A stretch of 64,000 nt of DNA from Rhea pennata (taxonomy: Eukaryota > Chordata > Aves > Rheiformes > Rheidae). Numbering within the stretch: the first letter of the stretch is position 1; each line of letters opens with the position of its first letter. A program made the position numbers and the translations under genes. The DNA lies in assembly GCF_028389875.1 (NCBI RefSeq), contig NC_084663.1:95779190-95843189 (forward strand), written 5' to 3'. The notes beneath the pieces were generated by a model, which saw only the letters and a list, made by a program, of their open reading frames with translations, ran no database searches and was not told the origin of the DNA. This document shows, one piece after another, positions 11,339 through 23,500 of the stretch.

Positions 11339-14300
11339 GTACGCTACTGTTTTGTTTGCTCTGTTGTTTAAAACCTGTGGTTGACTGGACACGATACTAG
11401 CTTGCTACGTTTGTTATTATCATTCTTTTTCATTCCTAATAGCCTTGGAAGTGGCTTGTGCTGTAACTAGCCAGTGGGATGCATCTTGGGACTGGATGCA
11501 GAGTGGTAGTTGGCTTTGGGGAAGGCTAAAGGGCAAGGATCAAGGGTGAAAAAGAAACTACATTTTTGTGAGTTCCCAGGAAGGCCCCAGGAAATTTGGG
11601 AGCAAAGTACCAGTGGAAATGGCTGGAGTTTTTACCCCTCAATCACCTAGCTGTCACAGGCAATTCTTGCTCAAATAACCTTTTTCTTCAGGGGTGGATG
11701 TGGTATCCCTCAAGACTTGGGATGGATGGGAAGCTAAACTCTTAGAGCGCTGCGCAGAAGAAACATGGTTAGTGGGGGTGAGTGCTTTGGATAATCCTGA
11801 TTACAGGCTCTTTTTTGGCAGCTTATCAGCAATTCTGGGAAAGCAGAGCATTCCTAACTTGCAAGCCTGGCAGCTCCTATAGCTCAGGAGTATATGGCCA
11901 TGGTGCATTCAGAGTGTGACCAAACACACGTAAAAATAGGGATCTATGTCTACTTTCTTGCAGTTCAGAGAAATTTTGGCAGAATGAAAAGACAAAAGCT
12001 TAACAAACTTAAACTACACCCTGAAGCTTAATAAACGAAGGAATATACTTTTCATCATCACATGAAGTTGGCAGAGCAGCAGCCCAGTTCATTAACAGTC
12101 TCCTGTATGTGAGAGGAAGGGAAGGGAGCTCAGCACTGAGCTTCTTGCAGAGGACAAAACGCAGTCTGGACTTTAGACTACCGTAGGCTGGGGGCATGGC
12201 TGTACCACCGCAGAACAGTTGTTTGAGACTCGTGTACCGCTGGGCAGGGTAGCTTACAAATACCTTAGATGGCAGCACCGTATTTTCAGCTTGGACATCT
12301 TGCCTTGGCTGGAGGAATGAACCAAGTCGAGGATGTGTGATGCCCTGGGCTCTCTGTCTGCCAGTCCCAGTGCCTGGCCACCGAGGGACAGATGGCCCCT
12401 AAGGCCAGGGGCAATGAGGCTGTGTTTCTGCTCCTGATGAAAATCCTCTACCAGTTTTGCTCTTGGGGCGACTTCCTTCTGGTTAGTTAAACATTTCATG
12501 GGCACAGAAAGCCATGTTTCCCTTTGCATTTAGTGGTGTTACGGCGAGTTCCCTCTGCCATTGGGTGCCTGGTGCTGGGGCTGAGCACAGGCGAAGCTCG
12601 GGGCACCTGGTGTAGCAGAGCACCTGTAAGACAGGATGTGTCTGGCTGTAGTCTGTGTGTTTTCCTAGCTGAGAGCTGAAGGAGAAAGCCACTGTGTAGG
12701 AACTAAATTTTGCACGATGTCCCATTAAATCACAGAGTTTATTTCCATGTTTCTTGATACTTTATGCTAACTGATAAGCAACTTAAATATTGCTGTAATT
12801 TGTCATTACTATCCACTATCATGGAATCCTTTTTTTTTTTTTTTTTTTTTTTTAATGTGTAGGAATTGCTTGTTAAGATTGTAGAAGCAAAAACAAACAT
12901 CATATAATATGCTCTATGCTGACATATCATACTTATTGTTCAGACATTTGTGGTAGCAAAATCTGACCCACAGATGGAGTGACCTTGACCCACTTGAAGA
13001 TGATTGCATACATTTAACTGAAGGCAAAACCTACCCTAGTGCGTATAGTTCATGCCAAGCACCAGGGAACTTTTTGCACCACTGCCTGGAAATATTCTCC
13101 TAACCCTTACTCCTAACCAAGCATTTTCCTTATCATAGTAAAATTTTATTTAGTGGCCCTGGTTTAGGTGCTTTTTAAATGAGAAAATTTCCAATTTCTT
13201 GAATTCTGGTCTGACTAATGGAAGATAACTCTACAGCTGAGTTTCAGGACTTTCCTGAGGTTAGATAGCCATATGGTTTGAAAACTGGGATTTGTTTAGT
13301 AAATGGAAGTCTGAACTAAAGGCATTTAACATCTATAAAACAAAAATCATAATGAAATAAGATCAAGACATAGGACATGAACAGCTATATTCACTTCAAT
13401 AAGCTTTGTCTCAAGTTTACACGGTACAAGTGTCCTTCTTTTACTGCGATTGCCTTACTTCCCTCTGGGGTTTCCTGCACACTGACATGCACACTTGGGT
13501 CGAGTATATGCTCATAAGCTGTGTAGGCTTGTGCAAATCAGTGCTGAGGCTTCCTGCAGGTGCTGAGCCTGCCATACAAGTACTATACAATTCATCTGCA
13601 CACATGCTGCAATATGTCTAGGATTTCTGGACAGATGTCAACCAAGTTTGAAGCACTGTGCTTCAAAAAGGACTGGTTTGCCATGTCCAAGAACTGAGGG
13701 AGATGTCAAAATCTGCCTGGACAACATTTCTGAGTGGAAGAAGAGACATGTCTGAGAAGCATGCCTGAATATAAGGCAACCTTAACCTTAGACAGCCCAC
13801 CCAGTACTGTACATACGAGCTGAGAGACTGGAAAAGCAAAGGTCCTGGGCAGATTACATTTTTAAAAAAAATGTATTTTTCTTAGTTCAATTCTCAGTTT
13901 TTCCTTCTTCCTGTACTAAACAGTTGAACAGTGATACTGCTTTGCAGAGGACATCTCTACATTCCCTACTAGATTTTGATTTACAGGTGATTGAAATGGT
14001 TCTCGTTTGTGGAACATAAGAAGACTGAAATCAAAGTCTGCTTGAGCCTAACTCACCTGCTATGCTTACAGCACGGATTCGTGTAGCTGACAGCACACTT
14101 CAGAAAATACTCCGGGCTCAGGATGACAGGTTATGGCCCAACTGGTCACCCGAGTTGGGGAAAAAAGTCCTTCAGCATGAGACCTGAGCAAAGCTCATGC
14201 TTAAACCTCTAGACCTACAAGGAGACTCCTTAACAGCACTGAGGGACTGCAGAAATGTGACAAGTTAATGTTTGCTAGCAGGTCATTGCTATTGGGAATC

Positions 14301-17300
14301 CTAACTCCCTTTCTAAACTAGAATACTGTGCAAATAGTAAGCAAAATATTTCTAGGCAAGAACAGGCAGTATTTACCTCATCTAGGTACACAGTTGACAT
14401 CTGACGTTGCCCTTTGGTATGGGGAAAGAGCATTCTGCTCCTTATTTATATGCCGTGACATCCATGGTGCGTGCATTTCCTTAGTAATAAATGCCTACTG
14501 CAAGGTGCTTATGAACTAATGAGATAGAGAAGCTTATGAGAAATCATGACTGATTCATGGCATTGAGTATGCTGAGAGGAATGTCCACAAATATAAGGTG
14601 TGCAGGGAAATTGCTTACTTGCAAAGAACTCAGATCAACACAGGCAGCTTTATAACACTTGCTGGGTTTGGTGTTCCTTTTTCTCCATACTGATTTTAGC
14701 TGCTTTATAGCCACAGTGTGAAAGAATCTACATAGGAGCAACCAGCTTGCTTTTTTTTCTTTTTCCCCTTTTAAAATATCAAACACCCTGAGAGAGAGAA
14801 AAAAAAAAGCAGAATTGATGGCACTTTTCAGATCAAATGAGCAAGCACAAAAGATACACAGAAATAAATAGTGTGAGTTTTCCCTTAATATGAAGAATTA
14901 CATATGCTTGATTTTGAAGTTTAGGTTAATCCTACAATGACAGTATTGGAGACCAACAACTAGGAAAAATGTAGCAATATAAGTATAGCAGTATGCTGAC
15001 ATGTTGTCTCCTAAATTGGCAAAGCAAATCCACTCATTGATCCTAAACAGCCTCCACAAGTGAAATAGTTACTATGCCTTTATCTCCAGTTGTCTTGATG
15101 CTATTTAAAAGCAAATTCAATGTTATGTTGGATTGTGTGGAATTTGTGTGCTGTGTGGAAATGCTTCTAGCATACAGATGTGTGGCAGCTGTATTCATGC
15201 ACCTTGACTCAAAGTCTGCAGCAGGAGGCTAATTACACCTATTTCAGAATAAGGGCATATGTACAGCAAATACTCACCCATGTGAAGCAACTCGTTTGTG
15301 AGATATAACATTTTTATTTCAAAAAATACCAGAGAGGCTACACAAGAAGAAATGCATTGAAAAATCAGATCCTTGTTACTAGTAGTTCATGCTCTGTCAC
15401 TTTAGCTGAAGTGGGGCACACTGAGCCTCACTGCTTGGGTGAGGCCCAAGAGAGATGTTTATTCCACTCTGATGCCTTGTGACCTGCCAATGCTCTGAGA
15501 GCCAGCACGCTCCCCACTCTTAGGGGAGACCACATGCCCTACAGAGACATCCACAGGCTGCTTTACAGAAAAAGGAAAGTTCCACTTACTAGATTTTTTT
15601 TTTTTTTTTTTAAGTCTACAGCCCTTAGAGCATTCACCCCAGTATGTGACTCAGGGACCAAACACTGCAGGCACTCTCGCACTATAAAGGCTAGCCTGTT
15701 CCCTATAGCAGACTGGCCGTGTCCACACAGTGTAGCTCTTAGCCTTGGTCTCCTCTGAACTCCATGTGGTCTTCCTAGGACACATTTTTTGTGTTTTTCA
15801 ACTCCATGTGCCTGAAATAATGTGTCACAGCCCACACTGTGCTGTTTTAAAAACAAGATGCTGCATATGTTGGAGAGTGACTTGAAGCTTGAGCTAGGAG
15901 GCCAGGTAGGATACCCTTTTAGAGGGTAATATTACATACAGGGAAACAACTCTGGCACAGTTTTGCCCATCCTGCCTTTGGGGAGTGGTCTTGGAGCAAA
16001 CTGTGCCCAGGTTTCATCCAAAGCAACTAGTTTGCTTGCTTCAAAAGAGATCCAGAATTAAGCTCATGTAAATGCCCCATTACCAGCTGGGGACCAGAAC
16101 AGGAAGGTAAATTGTGGAGCCAAGTTATTTGACAATAAATAGAGAGGCTAGTCACATGTAGGATTAGACTGGCGCTGGTCACTTCCATAATAAACTATAA
16201 AAGATGGTGTTCAGTATGGGGAGGATGATCTTCCAGCCATGCACAAATCTCTGCTTGTGCTCCGCAGTCAGAGTGAGCAAACCAGCTCTCTACTCTTCAG
16301 AGTAGAGTGCTCAGGTGGTCTCTACCCAGTACCTCCTTTATCACCTTATGTTACAGGCTTTGCAGGTCCAATTACACCAGCTGTGCAGCAATTCAGTGTT
16401 AAAGGAACTTTCCTGGACATTTCCAACAAGCTTCCTTACTGCCATTTTGCAGTACAGGCTAGATCTCCCCTTCCCTGTGGTAGTGTAGCTCAGACCATAA
16501 AGCTCACATCAGAAAAGATGAACCAGTTTGTTCAAAACAAAATTTCTCCCTCAGTCTGAATTTATGCTATCATTATTAAAATACTGTTCTCAATATGAGG
16601 GCCCAGATACGAGAAAAAATCTTACTGTTATAATTAAAAAATGGTTGAAAACAATGGAAATATATTTTAACAATAACAACAAATCAAATAGGCTTCTTGA
16701 TTTTGCTTCTAATTAGGGCAGCTGTTTCCTTGTAATAAGAATGCAGTTATTTGAGGCCTCGTGATGAGAAAGCCCAGTACAGCATGACCAGTGCATCTGT
16801 TCTCAACGCTCACTTTGAATAGGATAGCAAAATGGAGACCTACAACTGTGACTAGCCTAGCTGTGAGTTGGTAGTGGAAATCAAAGATCTCATCTTTCAA
16901 CCTTTCTGATTTTTCCAATGGAGGCAGACGTGTGCACAGGTTGCACTCTCAAAACCAGTGATCAAAGCTGTTTCAGTGATGAAATATATAGGTATAACCT
17001 AAAACAAGACTGATAATCTTTAACTCTACAAAACTTACCTGGACTATATTTTGAAGAGAGAGAAGAGTTTTTGATTTGGAAACAAATGTGTTTTGTTTCA
17101 TATTTTTGCAGTGATCTGAGATACCAATATAAGCATATCTCACTATTTGTAGATGTGTTTAAGAAAGCTATCCGAGAAAATGTTACTAAATGTTACTGGC
17201 CGCTAGTTGGCATTATTGATACGTTGCTATAAATGAAGGCGGTGCAATAAAAACTTGTGATGCCAGCAGTTGGAGACCTGGGGCATGCTCCTCTGGTCTC

Positions 17301-19340
17301 GCGTTCTCTGGCTCTGAATGGTGATGGATTATGCTGTATTACAGCACAGCCAAAGGAAGCTGGAGGTGCCTAGTCGCCGTGTCGCTTCCCAGCCAACCTC
17401 CCTTTGTTTGGTTTCCCGTTGCGGATACAGCCTCTGTCGGGTTTCCAGTGAGGAGAGGAGGTGACAGTCACTTTTTGTTGCTACCCTGTCCAGGAGGAGT
17501 TTTCTTACGCTGAAGTTTTCTACCAGGGTTTTGGTTGCCACAGATGTTACGTAGTGTTTGGACCCCTCAAGATGATCAAGGTCTGTAGCATTAATAATTC
17601 CAATGTGTAAATGTAGCAGTAATTTGCCAGTAAGTTACGTGGACTGCACTTTGAGAGTACAGGATTGTCAGGAGCCAACTCATCTTGTGCAATAGATGGG
17701 TGTGTTTATTTTTGAAAGAGGCTTTTGTTACCCAGCTCACTGGAATTAGACTTGTCCTAATCTGCTTTGACTGGGAGTAGTTTTATGTCAGAAGACCTGA
17801 TAAATAAGATGTTGTTGTTGAAAGAATTATGAATTAAGGTATCAGAGGGTTGCCTGAAGTAGACTTTGCTTGGTAAAATGAGAGCAAGTCAGCAATTTAC
17901 CCCCAGTAGAGTAAGAATATCGGAACAGAATAGAAAAAGAATCCCAAACCCTCTTCTTTAAACTAAAATAAAAACCACATTAAAAATATTACTTTATAGA
18001 ATAATTTTAATTTATCTGGGGAGACTAATCGTTAATTAAGTAAATTGCAAGACTACTACTGAATGGCAATGATGAGGACACTGTCCACCTCTCCCTGTAT
18101 GTTGTGTAAATGAAATCCACTTTTGGTATGAAATTCACTTTTTATCTTGAAATTTTAAAGATAATTACAGACCACTACAATGCCAAATCTAATTCTTTGG
18201 ATTATTTACTTCTGTGATTCACATTATCGTTTGCTTGTTAAAAGACAAGCTCTCCATTTGCAGCAGTACTGGGGGACCCTACCAACTAGATTAAGCTGCC
18301 GTTATATTTAAAACTGCTTGCTTTCCTAGTTACGTGGCAATGATGTAAAGTTTGATCAGTCAGATCTGTTTTCCCAAAAGCTGTGTTACGGATCCATCAG
18401 CTACCAAGTGTGCAAAGCGCATTCCTGAGCTGAAGGATCTCTGATCAGCAAATGCTTTCTAACAAAGAAATGATTAGAATAGCTACCTAAGGCTAAAATA
18501 TCTTCATTGAGATCTAAGGTTTTGAGAACAACAGAGAAGAATCTTTTTGCATGTTTAAGACACATGGCCTGATTTCACAGATTCTTCCTTGCCTAAAGAG
18601 AGTCACTGAAATCAGTGTGAATACTCACATGGGAGGCAGCGCCTCATCAGGGAGCAAATAAACTTTTAATTTTATTAGACTGTGCCATTTCTGGCATTAC
18701 TGAATGTCTGCTTTCATTTTATAGATTACAGTGCAAATTTTACTGTGCTTGTGTGAATTCAAACTAAACCTTAAAATGACAGTCTTTGGAAAAGAAAACT
18801 CTGTGTTTATTTCCAAATGAAACTCTTCCTTTACCTGTCTGGAGAAAAAATATCTGAAAAATATGAAGTAATTCCCTCCTGTATCCTTGCAATTGATAAA
18901 TATAATTTTACATTGCACCTGTCACTTGTTTTTTAATAGCATTAAAGGACATATAATAAGCTAAATTATAGACCTCCAATTTACATGATGTACTTTAGAA
19001 ATACTATGGTGTTCTACTGTGTATTTTTGAGGCAGCTAGAGTGCTAAAAACATCCTAATCACATCCTTGAGTGGACCGACCCATACTTTTAATGCTTGTT
19101 TTTTCGAAGATGGAGACCTCAGAGGAAACCAAGAAAGCAGAAACGTTTTTTAAAAAGCAGAAATCTGAATCTCCCCTGTGAATGCAACTGATAAATCAGT
19201 AATGTTGTTAATAGTAGTCATAGGCATGCAGTTTCACCCGCTTTTAGTTTCGGCGCAGTATTACTTATTTACTTCTCTCTGCTAGTCTCCAAGGACTATC
19301 TGCCCCCTGCCTACTACACACTCAGAGAGAAGATGAAGAG
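11339..19340. other. NFKBIZ upstream region (possible intron of the alternative transcript)
   Basis: Eight kilobases without a supportable gene. It contains T24 at 12830-12853 and T-rich tracts near 15593-15612, and otherwise unique AT-rich sequence. A segment near 17170-17560 and another near 18240-18430 have mixed composition and could be regulatory, but show nothing decisive. Open frames here are short and unrelated to known families. Confidence 0.55.
12830..12853. repeat. Poly-T tract
   Basis: Run of 24 T with no recognised element attached. Confidence 0.9.
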
Positions 19341-19343
19341 AGG

Positions 19344-19350
19344 TGACTCA
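19344..19350. promoter_or_regulatory. NFKBIZ: AP-1 site TGACTCA
   Basis: Exact TRE/AP-1 consensus 76 bp upstream of the first promoter kappaB site. Fos/Jun binding is inferred. Confidence 0.5.
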
Positions 19351-19425
19351 TGCGTGTCGTGAGTAACCGCGCACGTTTCCCTTCTCTCTGGATGCTGCCC
19401 ACTTGCCACCTTACGCACATGACCA

Positions 19426-19435
19426 GGGAAACCCC
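19426..19435 (+). promoter_or_regulatory. NFKBIZ: kappaB site GGGAAACCCC
   Basis: Matches GGGRNWYYCC, about 500 bp upstream of the proximal TATA box of an NF-kappaB-induced gene. A second match, GGGGCTCCCC, is at 19722-19731. Confidence 0.55.
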
Positions 19436-19764
19436 AGCCGGGCAAGCCAGCGCTGCCTCAACCCCAGCCCGAAAGGAGCAGGAGCAAGGGCCTGCGCAGC
19501 CTCTTCTGCGGCGAGGGCTGCGCCTGGGCGCCGGGGATGTGAGCGCTGGCATGTGCCACGTGCCAAGCCCACGCTTTCCATCGCCGTGTCCAAGGCGGGG
19601 GCCGTTGGGCCTCGCGTTTGCTTCCAACGCTCGCTGCGCCTCGACACCTCCCCTGGGCCGGCAGCGGGCGCCGACGCTGCCCTGGGGGAAGGGGGCCCGT
19701 AGGGTCTAGGCGGATTCGCCAGGGGCTCCCCCAAACTAGGTAAGAGGAGCAGGGTGTGAGCATC

Positions 19765-19772
19765 TATATAAG
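19765..19772 (+). promoter_or_regulatory. NFKBIZ: Distal TATA-like box TATATAAG
   Basis: A strong TATA-like sequence 165 bp upstream of the proximal one. It predicts a start near 19795 and a 5' UTR of about 285 bases that still lacks an upstream ATG. Confidence 0.45.
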
Positions 19773-19929
19773 TGTACGCAAGTGCGTATGACCGTCCCCG
19801 GTGCCCCCCACAGCGGCTGCCGTCACCCCCTCCCAGCCCAGCTGCGGCCCCAACCGCCACCTTTACGGGAAGCGCGGCCCCGCCCCCCGCCCCCTCCGGC
19901 CCCGCCCCCTGCCGGCGGGGCGGAGCCGC

Positions 19930-19936
19930 TATAAGC
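19930..19936 (+). promoter_or_regulatory. NFKBIZ: Proximal TATA-like box TATAAGC
   Basis: Embedded directly after a cluster of CCCCGCCCC-type GC boxes (both orientations, 19875-19920) and about 150 bp upstream of the start codon. It predicts transcription start near 19960. Confidence 0.5.
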
Positions 19937-20079
19937 GGCCGCCGGCGCCGGCGCCGGCCGTAGTTGGCGTTGCTACCAGTGCTGCCGTCGCCGGTGGTGT
20001 CGCCCGCTCAGCCCTGGCCGTGCGCGCGCCCCTGCCCGCGCCCTCCGCCACCCGCCACCGCCCGCCGCCGCGCGGCGCC

Positions 20080-20305
20080 ATGATTGTGGACAGCAGCCGG
20101 GACGCGGCGCCCGACGGCGGCGGCGCCCTGAGCAGCCCCATCAACCTCGCCTACTTCTACGGGGCCTCGCCCCACTCCAGTGAGGGCAGCTGCTCGCCGG
20201 CTCACTCGGCCCCGGGCTCGCCGGGCTCCGACTCGGACCTCTCGGTGAGCAGCCGCGGCGGCGGCCGGAGGGACCCCCGGGGCGGCGCCCGCCCCGCGCT
20301 GCAAG
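20080..20305 (+). CDS. NFKBIZ: NFKBIZ coding exon 1
   Basis: Encodes residues 1-75 plus one base and ends CTGCAAG/GTACG. It is Gly/Ser/Arg-rich and contains the conserved FYGASP and SAPGSPGSDSD blocks. The frame is also open upstream of the ATG back to about 19801, which is expected by chance in such GC-rich DNA. Confidence 0.95.
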
Positions 20306-20517
20306 GTACGACGTGCCCGGCCGCCCCCCGGGGCTCTGCGCGGCGGCGGGGGAGGGGAGGGGGGCGGCGGCGCGCGCCGAGGCGGGCGGCCGTTGGCTCG
20401 GCCGTTGGTCGGGCCGTTGGCTAATGACACCGGGCTCCTTTCCGTGAGGGGCCGCTCCCCGCTCGTCTGCCTTTCGGGCTGGTTTCACTGCCTCATTTTG
20501 CTGTGAGAGGTTTGTTT

Positions 20518-20563
<46 letters not shown>

Positions 20564-23500
20564 ATTCCTTAAAAATGAAAAAGCTGAAAAAAGCTTTCTG
20601 TGAACGAGTCTTGCTTGAAATCATCTTGGGGTTTGTTAGTTGTTTTTTCAGTTTTGAGTGTATGTGTATACATATATGTGTGTGTATATAGTACATATGT
20701 TGTATGTATAATATTTTTCTGCTAAACCTTGTACTTTTCTTCTTGAGTCACATTATTTTTTGGCTCTGGTTGAGTGCATGAAGTCATGATTTCCGGTCTT
20801 TCACTTCTGTTTCTAAAGCAGATCTGATCTTAGAGAAGTCATGAAACAGGAGAGGTTACTTGAGGGATGGTTGTGCTGGAGCTTTGAAACAAACAGGATC
20901 TGAAAGGATGAGACCATCCAGTATGGACATCAAAAACAAGAGTAATTAAAAATACTAGTTTCACGTTAGACAAAAGCAATTCAGCAATTCAATGTTCTTT
21001 AAGCATTAATGTGAATGTAGTGCCTGTGTTTAATATTTCCACCTATTTACCAACAAGAGCTAGGGTGGGAGAGATTCTGGGCTGATATAAACTGAAGGAT
21101 GTTGTATGCTTCTGAAATGAATGAGAGAGTTCATTGGAACATCATCTTGTTTCAAAGATATTCTCTCTTCTCATTTGAAAGCAAAGTTCTAGGTTATTTT
21201 CCATAAGTGTTTATGATTTCTTTTTTCCTCTAATGAAAATGAGTTGATGGCTTAAGTGTTGATTTTGTTTCATGTCTTAGCAGTTGATCAACACATGGGG
21301 GGAGGAAAGCAACACAGAGGACCTTTCCAAGGGGTCCGTGTGAAGAACTCAGTAAAAGAACTGCTGTTGCACTTCAGAAGCAGCAAACAGATGTCCTCAG
21401 GCTCTGCTACTGATGAATGCAAGGTAATAAACATTTTTAAGTCCTGACATAATCGGGCTTAATGACTCCTGAAGTTGGCAAAAAAGGCATGCGATAAAAC
21501 AGAAGACTTGTTTTTAGTGGTATCTGATGTGAAGGGAGTCAGTTTTTTTCCTTTTCAGTGCATAATGGAAAAAAGAGCCAGGAAGAAATTAGTAAGAGGG
21601 TTTGCTGTGAGAAGAGGAGACACTTAGCAATGTTCTTGCTAAGCTTTATTTTCCAAAGGGAGTTCAGATAGATTTGTTGATATTGTGAAACAGTAAAAAC
21701 TCCCTGTTAACTCGTGTGAGATCATCCATTAAAAGAGCAGGGAACTTTATCAGAAGAGAACCGCTTACTAGGCTGTCATGCTATTGCACTTCTCCATGCT
21801 GTACAGGATATGTTGTGTGATAACAAAGCCCAGTCTGGAAGGGTAAGGGCAGAAAATTTGAGGAAAAGCTGGGGGAGATTCTTTAGAATAAAAGACTTCT
21901 TTTGCATGAGTGTTTGGATTTCTTAGACAAGTGTTGCTGGGGGAGATTTTCATACAGAAAAGTTGACAGTACTAAAGCAGGAGAAAATCTACAGGCTTAT
22001 TTACATCACACCTTTAGGCTTTACTAAGGAGCAGTGTCTTTTCTTTAGGTTTTGTTTTGTGGTGTTGTAAGAAATAGCTCAATGCCTTAAAAACAGTGGT
22101 TTTCATTCAAGTTCTATAAAACTTTCTGTTTTCCAACTTTAATGTAATTGTTTTAATTAAGGTTTAAAAATCATGCATTAGAATAATTCTAAGGTATATT
22201 TTATATTTATAGAAGTAAAACTTCTTTTGTTTTCTTATTCCTGAAGTACCACTATAATGGAGTAATTTTTTTTTTCTCAAATAGACACAAGGAGGACTGG
22301 TGAACTACGAACAGTATACAGGTACAAATCCTTTTTTAAACACCTCACAATAATATTGTAACTTGTAGGAATAACTTCAAAATGGATACTAAATTTACTT
22401 TCTTTTCAGCAGAGCTCAAGAGCATACTTGGTCACAGTGGCAAAAGAAAACTGTCTGAGCACCTTTCTGATGGACCTTCTTACAAACGCCAAGCTACTGT
22501 TCACCCACATCTCCTGGTAAACTTACTAATTTTACTGAGGCTGCATTTTTGCTTTGTATACAGAAATTGCCAACTAAATAATATCTAAATTTTGGGGGGT
22601 TCTTTTATTTTTCTGGCAGACACCACCTCAGACACCAACTTCTGTGGACAACATGGAGGAGACTCATAAAAATGAACCAAAGCATGAGAGCAATTCTGAT
22701 CTACTTCAGAACATCATAAATATTAAGAACGAGTCTAGCCTTGTTTCTCTGAATACAGTGCAGGTTAGCTGGTTGCACCCAGTCTCTAACCATAACTCGC
22801 CAAGGGAGCAATACCGAGACAGCCCGGGAACACAAACTTTCTCCCCATCCCAGAAGTACCAAGCACTCCAAGAACACACCTCCCAGCATATGCTTGATCC
22901 TCCTCAGCATTACCAGTTTCCTATGTCACAGAACCAGGATTTGCCCCAGAATTACACTTCGGATCCATCCCTGGAGTACAGGCCCTTTTCTGCCAATGAC
23001 CAGTCTCCTAGCTACCATCAGAATACCTTTGAGAGCCATGAACTGCAGTATTGTCCATCACAAAGTTTCTCCTCTCTCTTGAATGATTCTGAAGGCTCAG
23101 AGAATATGTCCGCTCCTCTGCAGCCCCCAACCAGCGCTCACCCACAGGCTGATGTCAGCACCCATACTCCGAACTTCAGCTTGGTTCCCAGTAGCATCTG
23201 TGATAGTCTTGAACACAGTGTCTCTTTGGCTGCTTTGAATGTATCTTTATCACACCAAAACACTGCCAGAAGCACAGCACAGCTGGGCAAGTCATTTTTT
23301 CAATGGCAGGTGGAGCAGGAGGAAAACAAACTGGCTAATATCTCTCAAGACCAGTTCCTCACAAAAGATGCAGATGGAGACACGTGAGTACTGTTTATTT
23401 CAGTGTTTTTGAAGTAGCATTTAGGAGTATTCCTGTTCAGCTTTTGGTGGACTATTGGGTTGTACTGGAAGCTATTCATTAGCATGTCTTGAGTGCAGCA

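Larger units (their letters stand above)
10150..11350 (+). promoter_or_regulatory. NFKBIZ: Upstream CpG-rich promoter block, candidate alternative NFKBIZ promoter
   Basis: A CpG-dense block about 9 kb upstream of the main NFKBIZ start. It contains the kappaB consensus GGGAAATTCC (10893-10902), a related GGGGA-N3-TCCCC sequence (10861-10873) and a TATAAAAG box (11033-11040), all in + orientation. A splice donor AAG/GTACGC follows at 11338/11339. This order (kappaB site, TATA about 130 bp further on, then a donor about 300 bp after the TATA) is what an inducible first exon looks like. Mammalian NFKBIZ is known to have an alternative upstream first exon that gives the short isoform, which makes NFKBIZ the simplest owner. 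A lncRNA promoter is the main alternative. The many GC-rich open frames here are chance products of base composition. Confidence 0.6.
19340..20480 (+). promoter_or_regulatory. NFKBIZ: NFKBIZ main promoter and CpG island
   Basis: CpG-dense sequence surrounding the first coding exon. In order it holds an AP-1 consensus TGACTCA (19344-19350), a kappaB consensus GGGAAACCCC (19426-19435), a second kappaB-like GGGGCTCCCC (19722-19731), a TATATAAG (19765-19772), a run of GC boxes (about 19875-19920) and a TATAAGC (19930-19936). NFKBIZ is a known NF-kappaB-inducible primary response gene, and these motifs fit. Transcription from the proximal TATA would start near 19960 and give a 5' UTR of roughly 120 bases without an upstream ATG. 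Confidence 0.8.

Noticed and set aside
19322..20521. Open frames around the NFKBIZ promoter on the minus strand and in other frames
   Set aside because: Shadow frames of the CpG island. Only the frame starting at 20080 matches a protein family.
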